Shown: piece after piece, positions 8,088 through 16,576 of the stretch
Position numbering within the stretch: the first letter of the stretch is position 1
Layout: every line of letters starts with the position of its first letter
Source of the DNA: Actinomycetospora corticicola
Lineage (GTDB): Bacteria > Actinomycetota > Actinomycetes > Mycobacteriales > Pseudonocardiaceae
DNA length: 64,000 nucleotides
Direction of reading: 5' to 3'
NCBI RefSeq assembly: GCF_013409505.1
Contig: NZ_JACCBN010000001.1
Span: forward strand, 2,480,001 to 2,544,000
Notes under the pieces: generated by a model
What the model saw: only the letters and a program-made list of their open reading frames with translations
What the model was told of the DNA's origin: nothing
Databases searched by the model: none
Position numbers and translations under genes: made by a program

Positions 8088-9470
8088 CTACGGCGCCGAC
8101 GGCCAGCGCACCTCGATCCGCGCGCCGCCCTCGGGCGACCGCGCGGCACGCACGGCCCCGCCCCGGCTCTCGACCAGCCGCGCCACGAGCGCCAGGCCCA
8201 GCCCCGAGCCGGGCGTCCCACCCGTCGCGTCGAGCCGGGTGAAGCGGTCGAACACCCGCGCCCGCTCGTCGTCGGGGATGCCGGGCCCGTCGTCGTCGAC
8301 GAGCAACCGGGCCGACGACCCGGCCGGGACGACCGACACCTTGACCACCGTCGTCGCGTGTCGCCGTGCGTTCCCGAGCAGGTTGTCGAGCACCAGCCCG
8401 ACCTCGGCGGGCGTGCTCAGCGCCGACACCGCGGTCGGCGCCCAGACCGTGGTCACCGGCCCGTCGGGCTGCCGCTCCACGGCCTGGGCGACCGCCTCCC
8501 CGAGGTCGACCGGCTGCGCCTGCGGCAGCCGGCCGCCGTCCGCGCGGGCGAGGGCGAGCAGGTCGGTGACCAGCGAGGACAGGCGTTCGGCGTCCTGGGC
8601 CACGGATCGCCACGCCTCGGTGTCCTCCCCCGGCCGCGGGTGCGCGACCGCCACCTCCGCCTGCGCGCGCACCGAGGCGATCGGCGACCGGAGCTCGTGG
8701 GCGGCGTCGTCGGCGAAGCGCCGGACGGTCGAGACCGCGTCGTCGCGCCGGGCCAGCAGGGCGTTCAGCTCGACGGCGAGGGCGGCCACCTCGTCGTGCG
8801 CGGGCGGGACCGGCAGCCGCTCCCCCTCCCCGACCTGCGCCGCCGCCGTCCGGAGCCGGGTCACCGGACGCAGCGCCGCGCCCGCCGCGAACCAGGCGGC
8901 CGCAGCCAACGCGACCGCCGCGACCACGACCCCCGGCACGAACCAGAACGCGGCGTCGCCGAGCAGGGACGCGGCACCGAGGAGGTCGCGCGAGGCGACG
9001 ACCAGGCGCGGCGTCCCGTCGGGCAGCGTCACCGGCACCGCCACGTACCGGCGCGGTTCGGTCCCCGGCCCGCCGACGGTCACCGGCTCCCCGCTCGCCA
9101 GCGCCCGCACGACCGGCTCGGCGAGCGGCAGCGGACCACGCCCGTCCACCGGTGTCCCGGCCACGTCGGTCACGCGCAGCGGTGGCGGCAAGGGCTCGCC
9201 GTTCCGGACGGCGGGTGCGGCGGCCGCCGCGCGCTCGCGCAGCTCCCCGTCGCCGGCCTCCACGACCGCCGACAGCAGCAGTCCGGCCCCCAGTCGCGCC
9301 AGCGCGCCGAGCACCACGAGCGCCACCACGCCGACGACCAGCGCGATCCGGGTCCGCGTGGTCCGGCGGGCCCACCAGGCGCCGGGCCCCCGTCGTCCGT
9401 GAGGGGAGGATTCGAGCGCTCTCGTGGGCTGAGGGTTCCCCTCACGCGGGGTGGAGGGCGGGCCGTTCAC
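8088..9470 (-). CDS. two-component sensor histidine kinase
   Basis: The 460-residue kinase has two membrane segments (about residues 42-70 and 172-200) flanking an extracytoplasmic domain, a HAMP linker, a HisKA box with His258 in DAAHELRSP, and an ATPase domain with N-box (DNLLGNARRH), DDDGPGIPD and GSGLGLALV. The start is the GTG at 9470, overlapping the response regulator stop as GTGA; the frame stays open far upstream only as a shadow. It pairs with the regulator just upstream. The neighbouring LolA-like/ABC genes are divergent and a plausible target. Confidence 0.93.
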   Translation of the reverse strand: MNGPPSTPREGNPQPTRALESSPHGRRGPGAWWARRTTRTRIALVVGVVALVVLGALARLGAGLLLSAVVEAGDGELRERAAAAAPAVRNGEPLPPPLRVTDVAGTPVDGRGPLPLAEPVVRALASGEPVTVGGPGTEPRRYVAVPVTLPDGTPRLVVASRDLLGAASLLGDAAFWFVPGVVVAAVALAAAAWFAAGAALRPVTRLRTAAAQVGEGERLPVPPAHDEVAALAVELNALLARRDDAVSTVRRFADDAAHELRSPIASVRAQAEVAVAHPRPGEDTEAWRSVAQDAERLSSLVTDLLALARADGGRLPQAQPVDLGEAVAQAVERQPDGPVTTVWAPTAVSALSTPAEVGLVLDNLLGNARRHATTVVKVSVVPAGSSARLLVDDDGPGIPDDERARVFDRFTRLDATGGTPGSGLGLALVARLVESRGGAVRAARSPEGGARIEVRWPSAP

Positions 9471-10132
9471 GACGGCGGGTGCAGCCGGTACCCGCGCCCG
9501 CGCTCGGTGACGACGAGCCCGTCCGCGCCGACGGCCGCGAGCTTGCGGCGCAGGTACCCGACGTACACCTCGACGACGTTGCGGGCGGCCGCCCCGTCGC
9601 CCCAGACGGCGGTGAGCAGCTCGTCCTTGGTCACCACGACCCCGGGCCGGCCGGCGAGGAACCGCAGCACCGCGAGCTCCCGGGCCGACAACCCGATCTC
9701 CGCGCCGGCCCAGGTCGCGGCCTCGCCGTCGACGGTCAACGCGCCGACCACGAGCCGCGGCGCCGAGGGCGTCCGGCGCCGCAGGAGCGCCCGGAGCTGG
9801 GCGACGAGCACGACGAACGAGAACGGCTTCACGACGTACCCGTCGGCGCCCAGGTCGAGCCCGTCGGCCTGGTCGACCTCGCCGTCCTTCGCCGAGAGCA
9901 GCAGCACGGGCGTCTCCACGCCGTCGGCGCGCAGCTGCTCGAGGACCCGGTAGCCGGAGAGCCCGGGCAGGATGATGTCGAGGACGACCGCGTCGAACGT
10001 GCCCGTCGACGCCTCCGCGAGCCCCGCCGGCCCGTCCCCCACGGCGACGACGTCCATCCCCTCGGCGCCCAGCCCGCGCACGAGCGCCGCACGCACGCCG
10101 GGCTCGTCGTCGACGACCAGCACGCGGGGCAC
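9467..10132 (-). CDS. OmpR-family response regulator
   Basis: The 221-residue regulator has a receiver domain with acidic pocket D8/D9, phosphoacceptor D52, S80 and K102, then a winged-helix DNA-binding domain (VVEVYVGYLRRKL, VTERGRGYRLHPP at the C-terminus). It is the first gene of the pair and is translationally coupled to its kinase. The 154 bp to the divergent LolA-like gene is the likely shared control region. Confidence 0.95.
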   Translation of the reverse strand: MPRVLVVDDEPGVRAALVRGLGAEGMDVVAVGDGPAGLAEASTGTFDAVVLDIILPGLSGYRVLEQLRADGVETPVLLLSAKDGEVDQADGLDLGADGYVVKPFSFVVLVAQLRALLRRRTPSAPRLVVGALTVDGEAATWAGAEIGLSARELAVLRFLAGRPGVVVTKDELLTAVWGDGAAARNVVEVYVGYLRRKLAAVGADGLVVTERGRGYRLHPPS

Positions 10133-10286
10133 GGGCGCGACGGTAGTCCCGCGGACCTGTGGCGGTCTCAGTCCAGCCGCGCGAAGGCCCGGACGGGGAA
10201 CGTGGCGAGCCCGACGACCACGGCGTACCTGCCGGCACCGCCCGAGTCTGTGAGCGTCTCAGTGTCACCGCCGCAGGATGGTGTCC

Positions 10287-11324
10287 ATGAGGCGCAGATG
10301 GTTCGGGGCAGCTGGGGTGGTGGCGGCGGGGGCGGTCGCCGCCGCGGTGATCGCGATTCCGACGGCGGCCGCCCAGCCGCAGCTCCCGCCGGTGAGCCCG
10401 GAGGACCTGGTCGCGTCGGTGATGACGGCGCAGCCCGGTCCCTTCAACGGCACGGTCGGGATCGACAACGAGCTGGGCCTCCCGGCGCTCCCCGGCGCCC
10501 CGCAGCTCGGCAACGGCACCCAGACCGCCCGCATCTGGTCCGGCGGCGACGGCAAGGGCCGCGTCGCCCTGCCGTCCGGTGACGGCGAGAAGACGCTGGT
10601 CTCCGACGGCACCACCCGCTGGGCCTACGACGCGACCGACCGCACCGCCACCCGCTCGACGGGCGGCGCGCCGGAGCAGAAGGACCCGCAGACCGACCCG
10701 GCCGGCGCGTCCACCCAGATCATCGGCGAGCTCCGGAAGACCAGCCAGGTCGCCGTCGACGGCACCGCCGAGGTCGCCGGGCGCCCCGCGTACACGCTGG
10801 TGCTGACCCCCCAGCCCACCGAACGCACGATGCTGCGCGAGGTCCGCGTCGCGGTCGACGCCGAGAAGCGCATCCCGCTGGAGCTCACGGTCCTCGCGAC
10901 CGGCTCGGCGACGCCGGCCCTCCAGATCGGCTTCGACGACGTCACCTTCGGGCCGCAGGACCCGTCGCTGTTCACCTTCACCCCGCCGCCCGGCACCACC
11001 GTCAAGGACGCCCCGGCGCGCGAGGGACGGCCCGGGCCGGACCGGCAGGGCCCGCCGGAGGGCACCCGCACGGTCGGCGAGGGCTGGGACCGCGTCCTCG
11101 TCCTGCAGCGGCCGGCCGGTCAGCCGGGTCAGCAGGGTGACCAGCAGCAGCGTCCCGAGGGCGCGCCGGACCTGAACGCGCTCGGCACCCCGGTCAGCGG
11201 ACCGTGGGGCAACGGTCGGGCGATCACGTCCGCGGTCGGCACGGCCATCGTCACCGACGACGGGCGCGTCGCCGTCGGCGCGGTGCCCGAGCCGGTCGTG
11301 GCCGAGGCACTGGGTACGAAGTGA
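10287..11324 (+). CDS. exported LolA/RseB-like lipoprotein-carrier fold protein
   Basis: The protein begins with a classic signal peptide (RRRW, then a long hydrophobic stretch, then IPTAAAQP). The body (about residues 45-230) matches the LolA/RseB-type beta-sheet fold seen in actinobacterial outer-membrane-carrier-like and sigma-E-regulatory proteins. The C-terminal third is proline/glutamine-rich. ATG 10287 was preferred to ATG 10278 because GGATGG then sits at ribosome-site distance. It leads a cluster with an ABC ATPase and permease, and a two-component system reads away from it. It may sense or carry an envelope lipid; this is inference. Confidence 0.72.
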   Translation: MRRRWFGAAGVVAAGAVAAAVIAIPTAAAQPQLPPVSPEDLVASVMTAQPGPFNGTVGIDNELGLPALPGAPQLGNGTQTARIWSGGDGKGRVALPSGDGEKTLVSDGTTRWAYDATDRTATRSTGGAPEQKDPQTDPAGASTQIIGELRKTSQVAVDGTAEVAGRPAYTLVLTPQPTERTMLREVRVAVDAEKRIPLELTVLATGSATPALQIGFDDVTFGPQDPSLFTFTPPPGTTVKDAPAREGRPGPDRQGPPEGTRTVGEGWDRVLVLQRPAGQPGQQGDQQQRPEGAPDLNALGTPVSGPWGNGRAITSAVGTAIVTDDGRVAVGAVPEPVVAEALGTK

Positions 11325-11346
11325 GGCGAGCGGAGCGACGGGGGGT
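11325..11346. repeat. 22-nt intergenic repeat, copy 1
   Basis: This stretch, starting GGCGAGCGGAGC and ending GACGGGGGGT, is identical over 22 bases to 43841-43862. Here it begins immediately after the stop codon of the LolA-like gene and ends 6 bases before the ABC ATPase start codon. Its purine-rich end may serve as a poor ribosome site. Confidence 0.7.
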
Positions 11347-11352
11347 AGATCG

Positions 11353-12315
11353 ATGAGCGTGGCCGAGGAGATCCGCACCTCGGGCGGGCGGGGAGCGGCA
11401 TCGTCGGGAACGGACTCCGAACCCGCCGCCCGGCTGCGGGACCTGCGCAAGACCTACGGGTCGGTGACGGCGGTCGACGGGGTCGATCTCGACCTGCCGG
11501 CGGGCGCGGTCGTCGGGCTCCTCGGCCCGAACGGCTCGGGCAAGACCACGCTGATCCGGATGCTGCTGGGCCTGACTTCGCCGACGGCGGGTCGGGTCGA
11601 GCTGCTCGGGCGCGACGGCACCGAGCTGGAGAAGGCCCTTCCCGACGTCGGGGCGCTCGTCGAGGGCCCCGGGTTCCACCCCTTCCTCTCGGGGCGGGAC
11701 AACCTGCTGCGCGCCGCCGCGTGCGAGCCGCGGCTGGAGGGTGACCTGCGGGCGCCGGTGGACGCGGCGCTGGAGCGGGTCGGGCTCACCGAGGCGGCGC
11801 GCCGCCGGTACCGCGGCTACTCGCTGGGCATGAAGCAGCGCCTCGGGCTCGCCGCGGCCCTGCTCGTGCCGCGACGACTGGTGGTGCTCGACGAGCCGAC
11901 CAACGGGCTGGACCCGGCCGGCACGCGGGACGTGCGGCGGGTGATCGCCGAGCTGCACGAGGCCGGCACCACCGTGCTGCTCTCCTCGCACCTGCTCGCC
12001 GAGGTCGAGGCGGTCTGCACCCACGTGGCCGTGCTGGCCCGCGGGTCGCTGCTGATCTCGGGCGAGCTGTCGAGGCTGCTGGCCTCCGACGGCGAGCTCG
12101 CCGTCACCGTCGACGACCCCGCCCGCGGGCTGGCGGCTCTGCGCGCCGAGGGGTTCCGGGCCTACCTGCGGGACGACGCGCTGGCCGTCACCGAGGTCGA
12201 CCCGCCCGCGGTGGTGGCCGCACTGGTGCACGCCGGGATCGGAGTGTGGGAGGTGTCCCGACGACGGGCGCACCTCGAGGAGCTGTTCGCGCGGCTGACC
12301 GAGGAGGACGCGTGA
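11353..12315 (+). CDS. ABC transporter ATP-binding protein (drug/lipid exporter type)
   Basis: The 320-residue ATPase shows Walker A (LGPNGSGKTTL), the signature (YSLGMKQRLGLA), Walker B (LVVLDEPTNGLDP) and the switch histidine (LLSSHLL), followed by the C-terminal extension typical of the CcmA/DrrA group. Its stop overlaps the permease start as GTGA. Together they form a two-component exporter; the adjacent LolA-like exported protein suggests an envelope or lipid substrate, which is inference only. Confidence 0.93.
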   Translation: MSVAEEIRTSGGRGAASSGTDSEPAARLRDLRKTYGSVTAVDGVDLDLPAGAVVGLLGPNGSGKTTLIRMLLGLTSPTAGRVELLGRDGTELEKALPDVGALVEGPGFHPFLSGRDNLLRAAACEPRLEGDLRAPVDAALERVGLTEAARRRYRGYSLGMKQRLGLAAALLVPRRLVVLDEPTNGLDPAGTRDVRRVIAELHEAGTTVLLSSHLLAEVEAVCTHVAVLARGSLLISGELSRLLASDGELAVTVDDPARGLAALRAEGFRAYLRDDALAVTEVDPPAVVAALVHAGIGVWEVSRRRAHLEELFARLTEEDA

Positions 12316-13139
12316 CCGCTGTCCTGGAACGCACCCACGCCCCGCTCGGGCGAGTGATCGGCGCCGAGGTGCGGTGGGTGCTCCGGCGTCCGCGCACCCT
12401 CGTCGTGCTGGGGCTGCTGGCGCTGATCCCGGTGGCCGTGGCGATCGGGATCGCCGTCGCCGGACAGGGTGGCCGCGGGCTGATCGCCCAGGTCGCGGGC
12501 AACGGGTTCGTGCTGCCGGTCGTGGCCCTCGGGCTGGCCCTCACCCTCCTGCTGCCGCTGGCCGTGGCCTCGGCCGCCGCCGACGCGGTGGCCGGCGAGG
12601 CCGGGTCGGGCACCCTGCGCGGGCTGCTGGTCGCACCGGTCGGCCGGGCCCGCTTCGTCGTCATGAAGGCGGCCGGGGTGATCACGGTGGCGGTGCTCGC
12701 CGTCGTGATCATCGCGGTGGTCGGGATGATCGCCGGGACGCTCGTCGTCGGGAGCCCCGGCTCGTTGATCACGCTGTCCGGCACCACGCTCGGCTACGGC
12801 GAGGCCCTCGCGCGGATCGCGCTCGTCGCGGTGTGGACGATCGGGCAGCTCCTCGCGATCGGGGCCGTGGCGCTGGCGATCTCGACGTTCACCGAGCACC
12901 CGCTCGTCGTCCTCGCCTGCGTGCTCGGCGGCATGATCGTGTTCGGCGTGCTGGGCGCCATCCCGGCGCTGGACTGGCTGCAGCCGCTGCTCCTGACGTC
13001 GGGCTTCACCGCCGGCACGGATGTCCTGCGCGACCCGCTCCCGCTCGACGGGCTGGGCTCGTCGTCGCTGCGGGCGCTGGTCTACGTGGTGCTCGGGGTC
13101 GGCGTCACGTCCTGGCGGATGGCGCGCCGGGACGGCTGA
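12312..13139 (+). CDS. ABC-2 type permease
   Basis: The 275-residue membrane protein has about six hydrophobic segments in the ABC-2 pattern (an N-terminal cytoplasmic helix ending in VLRRPRTLVVL, then membrane helices to the C-terminus ending in RMARRDG). GTG 12312 is the start because it overlaps the ATPase stop; an upstream in-frame extension lies inside the ATPase gene. It forms the channel half of the exporter and converges with the amidohydrolase gene with a 3-base gap. Confidence 0.88.
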   Translation: MTAVLERTHAPLGRVIGAEVRWVLRRPRTLVVLGLLALIPVAVAIGIAVAGQGGRGLIAQVAGNGFVLPVVALGLALTLLLPLAVASAAADAVAGEAGSGTLRGLLVAPVGRARFVVMKAAGVITVAVLAVVIIAVVGMIAGTLVVGSPGSLITLSGTTLGYGEALARIALVAVWTIGQLLAIGAVALAISTFTEHPLVVLACVLGGMIVFGVLGAIPALDWLQPLLLTSGFTAGTDVLRDPLPLDGLGSSSLRALVYVVLGVGVTSWRMARRDG

Positions 13140-13142
13140 TCC

Positions 13143-14588
13143 TCAGGCGGCCCCGCGGGCCGCCCGCACCGCCTCGGCGTGGAAACCGCGGGCCACGGGC
13201 TCCAGCGCCTCGAACGCGCCGGGCGGGGTGCCCGGGAGCTCGCGGCCCGCGTCCCGGACGCGCCCCAGGATCGCGTCCGCGGCGGTGTCGGCCTCGGCCG
13301 TGAGCCGCGGCAGGTCGACGCCGGTGAGCACCCCGTCGCGCTTCACCACCCGGCCGTCGACCAGCACCGTCGCGACGTCCGCGGCCGTCGTCTGGAAGAC
13401 CAGGGTCGCGTAGGGGTCGATCCGCGGGTGCTGCTCGAGGGCGCCCCCGCCGACGAGCTGCAGGTCGGCGCGCTTGCCCGGGGTCAGCGAGCCGATCCGG
13501 TCGCCGAGGCCGAGCGCGTCGGCGGCGTTCACCGTGGTCCAGGTCAGCGCCTCCTTCGCGAGGCTGGTCACCCGCTCCGGCATCGCGCCCGCGCGGTTGA
13601 CCGCCTCGGTGGCCTCCCAGCGCGTGAAGCCGAGCCCGAACCGCATCTCGTGCCAGAGGTCGCCGGAGTTGAGCGAGATGACGTCGGCGGACAGCGTCGG
13701 CGCCAGGCCGTGCCGGCGGCACCGCTCGAACACCGGACGCCCCATCCCCATGTTCAGCTCGGTCTCGACGGAGATCGACACCTTCCCGCCGCTGCGGACC
13801 ACGGCCTCCCACTCCGCGTCGTCGAGCGCGTTGCAGTGGACGTGGACCATGTCCGGACCGAGCAGCCCGAGCGCGTCCAGCTCGCCGATCCCGCCGGTCA
13901 GCACGCTGCCCCAGACGCAACCGGTGTGGTTGACGATCAGCGCGCGGCGCTCGCGGGCGGCCGCGAGCTCGGCCACCGTCCGGTCGAACGGCAGGCCGAA
14001 CAGCTCGGACAGCGAGACCCCCAGGGTGAGCAGACCGTCCGCCGTCGGGAAGTACGCGTCGGCGATGCGGTGGAAGTCCGCCAGGCGGGCCTCGTGCTCC
14101 CCGAACCGCGACGCCTCCGGCGAGCTCTCGAAGAAGCCGTAGCAGAACGCCGCCCGGATCCCGGCGTCGCGGAGCCCCAGCACCGCGGCGTCGCTGTGGT
14201 CGGGGGTGTTGTTGCAGTGCGAGAAGTCCAGCAGGGTCGTGACGCCCGCGTTGAGCGCGTCGAGCCCGCCGAGGCGCTGCCCCAGCCGCACGTCGTCCGC
14301 GGTGAAGGCGGGCGAGATCGCGAGCCGGATACCGAAGTAGTAGTCGCCGAGCGTCCAGTCCCCGCAGATGCCGCGCGCCAGCGACTGCCACGTGTGCCGG
14401 TGGGTGTCGATCAGGCCCGGCAGGACCAGGTGGCCCCGGGCGTCGATCACCTCGGCGTCGGTGTCGGGCAGCGACGGGGCGACGGCGGCGATCACGCCGT
14501 CCTCGATCAGGACGTCGCCGGTGGTCAGGTCGCCGAGCGCGGGGTCCATCGTCAGGACGTGACCGCCCCGGATCAGGGTGCGGGCCAT
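13143..14588 (-). CDS. amidohydrolase family protein (chlorohydrolase/deaminase-like)
   Basis: The 481-residue enzyme has the metal-dependent hydrolase barrel: His63 and His65 in DTHRHTW, later histidines in HTGCVWG and HVHCNALDD, a metal Asp region near SADVISLNSGDLW, and the C-terminal composite domain (GKRADLQLV). It resembles the TrzA/AtzB/guanine-deaminase group that removes amino or chloro groups from heterocycles. It is divergent from the LysR-FAH-MBL genes and probably belongs to the same catabolic unit, feeding a ring-derived acid to the FAH hydrolase. Substrate unknown. Confidence 0.85.
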   Translation of the reverse strand: MARTLIRGGHVLTMDPALGDLTTGDVLIEDGVIAAVAPSLPDTDAEVIDARGHLVLPGLIDTHRHTWQSLARGICGDWTLGDYYFGIRLAISPAFTADDVRLGQRLGGLDALNAGVTTLLDFSHCNNTPDHSDAAVLGLRDAGIRAAFCYGFFESSPEASRFGEHEARLADFHRIADAYFPTADGLLTLGVSLSELFGLPFDRTVAELAAARERRALIVNHTGCVWGSVLTGGIGELDALGLLGPDMVHVHCNALDDAEWEAVVRSGGKVSISVETELNMGMGRPVFERCRRHGLAPTLSADVISLNSGDLWHEMRFGLGFTRWEATEAVNRAGAMPERVTSLAKEALTWTTVNAADALGLGDRIGSLTPGKRADLQLVGGGALEQHPRIDPYATLVFQTTAADVATVLVDGRVVKRDGVLTGVDLPRLTAEADTAADAILGRVRDAGRELPGTPPGAFEALEPVARGFHAEAVRAARGAA

Positions 14589-14665
14589 GGTGCCTCCTCG
14601 TGGTCGGGTTCCGGGCCAGCATCGGAGGGCGCACCGCGGAGAACATGTCCCGTTCCGGTTCCGAT

Positions 14666-14683
14666 CGCCGGTCGAAGACGGCG
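14666..14683. promoter_or_regulatory. candidate LysR operator dyad
   Basis: CGCCG (14666-14670) and CGGCG (14679-14683) form a dyad around GTCGAAGA in the 143-bp gap between the divergent amidohydrolase and LysR genes. LysR regulators usually bind such an interrupted dyad upstream of the target gene. GC-rich dyads arise easily here, so this is tentative. Confidence 0.3.
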
Positions 14684-14731
14684 GGTCGGGCGTCGTAGCA
14701 TCGCGACGCGCCCCGGTGGAGGTGGTGGGAC

Positions 14732-15610
14732 ATGGACGTCCGGGCCCTGCGGTACGCGGTGACGCTCGCCGAGACCCTGCACTTCGGGCGCGCGGCGCAG
14801 GCGCACTTCATCGCCGCGCAGCCCTTCGGGCGCCGCATCCAGGCCCTCGAGCGCGAGCTCGGCACCCCGCTGTTCGCGCGCACGAGCCGTCGGGTCGCGC
14901 TGACCCCGGCCGGCGAGCGGTTCCTCCCCCGCGCGCGGCAGGCCCTGGCGGGCCTGGACGCGCTGGTCGACGAGGTCGACGTCCGGCGCGACGTCCCCGG
15001 GGTGCTGCGGATCGGCGTGCTCGGCTTCGGGCTGGCCGACCTCTGGCCCGACGTCTGGGACCTCGTCGAGGCCCGCTGCCCGGACCTCGTGGTGGAGACC
15101 GTCGAGCTGACCTGGGCCGACCAGTACGACGCCGTCCGCTCCGGGGAGGTCGACCTCGCCCTCGTCCACGACGTGGGCGGCGCGGACGACCTCGCGCTGG
15201 ACCGGGTCCTGACCACCGGCCGCGTCGCGGTCGTCCCGGTGCGCTCCGAGTTCGCCGGGGCCGACCGGCTCACCGGCTCCGACGTCGCCGGGCACCGCCT
15301 GGTCTCCCCGGTCGGCGCCTCCGCGGGCCTCGCGGAGTGGGGCGAGGGCGGCGGCGGGCGGGGCCGGGTGACGGTGCGCTCGCCCGCCGGGGTCGCGACG
15401 GCGGTGGCGACCAGCGGGTGGCTCGGCCTGCACGCGGAACCGGCCCGACGGTTCTTCCCCCACCCCGGGGTGCGCTACGTCCCGATGGACGGCCCGCCGG
15501 CCACGGTCGCCGTCGCGAGCCGCCCGGGCGAGCGCCGCGACGCGGTGGCCGTCGTCCGAGCCGCGGCGCGCGCGGTCTCGGGGCTGGACCGCAACCGGAT
15601 CGGTGCATGA
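14732..15610 (+). CDS. LysR-family transcriptional regulator
   Basis: The 292-residue protein begins with the LysR winged helix (MDVRALRYAVTLAETLHFGRAAQ, then PFGRRIQALERELGTPLF) and continues with the periplasmic-binding-like effector domain. It is divergent from the amidohydrolase and is followed after 48 bp by the FAH and MBL hydrolase genes. By LysR convention it would control the divergent gene and perhaps the downstream pair in response to a pathway intermediate. Confidence 0.92.
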   Translation: MDVRALRYAVTLAETLHFGRAAQAHFIAAQPFGRRIQALERELGTPLFARTSRRVALTPAGERFLPRARQALAGLDALVDEVDVRRDVPGVLRIGVLGFGLADLWPDVWDLVEARCPDLVVETVELTWADQYDAVRSGEVDLALVHDVGGADDLALDRVLTTGRVAVVPVRSEFAGADRLTGSDVAGHRLVSPVGASAGLAEWGEGGGGRGRVTVRSPAGVATAVATSGWLGLHAEPARRFFPHPGVRYVPMDGPPATVAVASRPGERRDAVAVVRAAARAVSGLDRNRIGA

Positions 15611-15658
15611 TCCCCGAGGTCGCGCGACGCAGACTGGCGGCCGACGAGAGGAGCGCGG

Positions 15659-16576
15659 ATGCGCTGGAGCAGCTACGCGGAGGCCGACGGGACCGTCTGG
15701 ACGGCGGTGTGGCGGGACGACGTCCTGCACCCGGTCCCCGGCACGACGTCGCTGGTGGACCTGCTCGGTGACGACGGGTCGCGGCTCGGTCGGGCCGCCT
15801 CCGACGCGCTCGCCGGGCCCGCCGTCGACCCCGGCACCGTGACCCTGCTCCCCCCGGTGCCGCGGCCGCCGTCCGTCCGCGACTTCATGGCCTTCGAGGA
15901 ACACGTGGTGACGGCCAGCGCCGCGATCGGGCTGACGGTCGACCCGCTCTGGTACCGGCAGCCGGTCTTCTACTTCACCAACCCGGCGGCGCTGCGCGGA
16001 GCACACGATCCCGTCCCCGTCTCCCCCGGCAGCGCCGCGTTCGACTACGAGCTGGAGGTCGCGGCGGTGATCGGCCGGGAGGGCGCGGACCTCGATCCCG
16101 ACGAGGCCGTGGACCACATCGCGGGCTACGTGCTGTTCTGCGACTGGAGCGCCCGGGACCTGCAGGGCGAGGAGATGAAGCTGAACCTCGGCCCGGCCAA
16201 GGGCAAGGACTCGGCGTCGAGCTGCGGGCCCTGGATGCTCACGCCCGACGAACTCCCGGCGGCCGCGGCGATGCAGGCCGCCGTGAACGGCCGGCCGTAC
16301 AGCGCGGGCCGGTTGGACGCCCTGTACTGGTCCTTCGGGGAGATGATCGCCTACGCCTCGCGGGGCACGCGGGTCGTCCCCGGGGACCTCATCGGCTCCG
16401 GCACCGTCGGCACCGGCTGCATCCTCGAGCTCTCCCGCGTCCACGGCGCGGACGCCTACCCCTACCTGGTGCCCGGCGACCGGGTCCGCCTCGAGGTCGA
16501 CGGCCTCGGGGCCGTCGACGCCCCGATCACCGCCGGCGCCCCGGTCCGTCCCCTCCGGAAGGAGACCCCCGCGTGA
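15659..16576 (+). CDS. fumarylacetoacetate hydrolase family protein
   Basis: The 305-residue protein has the FAH C-terminal fold: RDFMAFEEHV, FDYELEVAAVIG (metal-binding Glu residues), FCDWSARDLQ and GSGTVGTGC. The family hydrolyses or decarboxylates beta-diketo acids in aromatic and heterocycle breakdown. The start ATG 15659 follows the ribosome site GAGAGGAGC. Its stop overlaps the next start as GTGA, so it is coupled to the MBL hydrolase. The exact substrate is not readable. Confidence 0.9.
   Translation: MRWSSYAEADGTVWTAVWRDDVLHPVPGTTSLVDLLGDDGSRLGRAASDALAGPAVDPGTVTLLPPVPRPPSVRDFMAFEEHVVTASAAIGLTVDPLWYRQPVFYFTNPAALRGAHDPVPVSPGSAAFDYELEVAAVIGREGADLDPDEAVDHIAGYVLFCDWSARDLQGEEMKLNLGPAKGKDSASSCGPWMLTPDELPAAAAMQAAVNGRPYSAGRLDALYWSFGEMIAYASRGTRVVPGDLIGSGTVGTGCILELSRVHGADAYPYLVPGDRVRLEVDGLGAVDAPITAGAPVRPLRKETPA

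Noticed and set aside
6032-8242. Plus-strand open frame of 736 codons opposite the MetX-like and molybdenum oxidoreductase genes
   Set aside because: Composition is low-complexity R/V/H/D-rich and both genes on the other strand have clear catalytic motifs.
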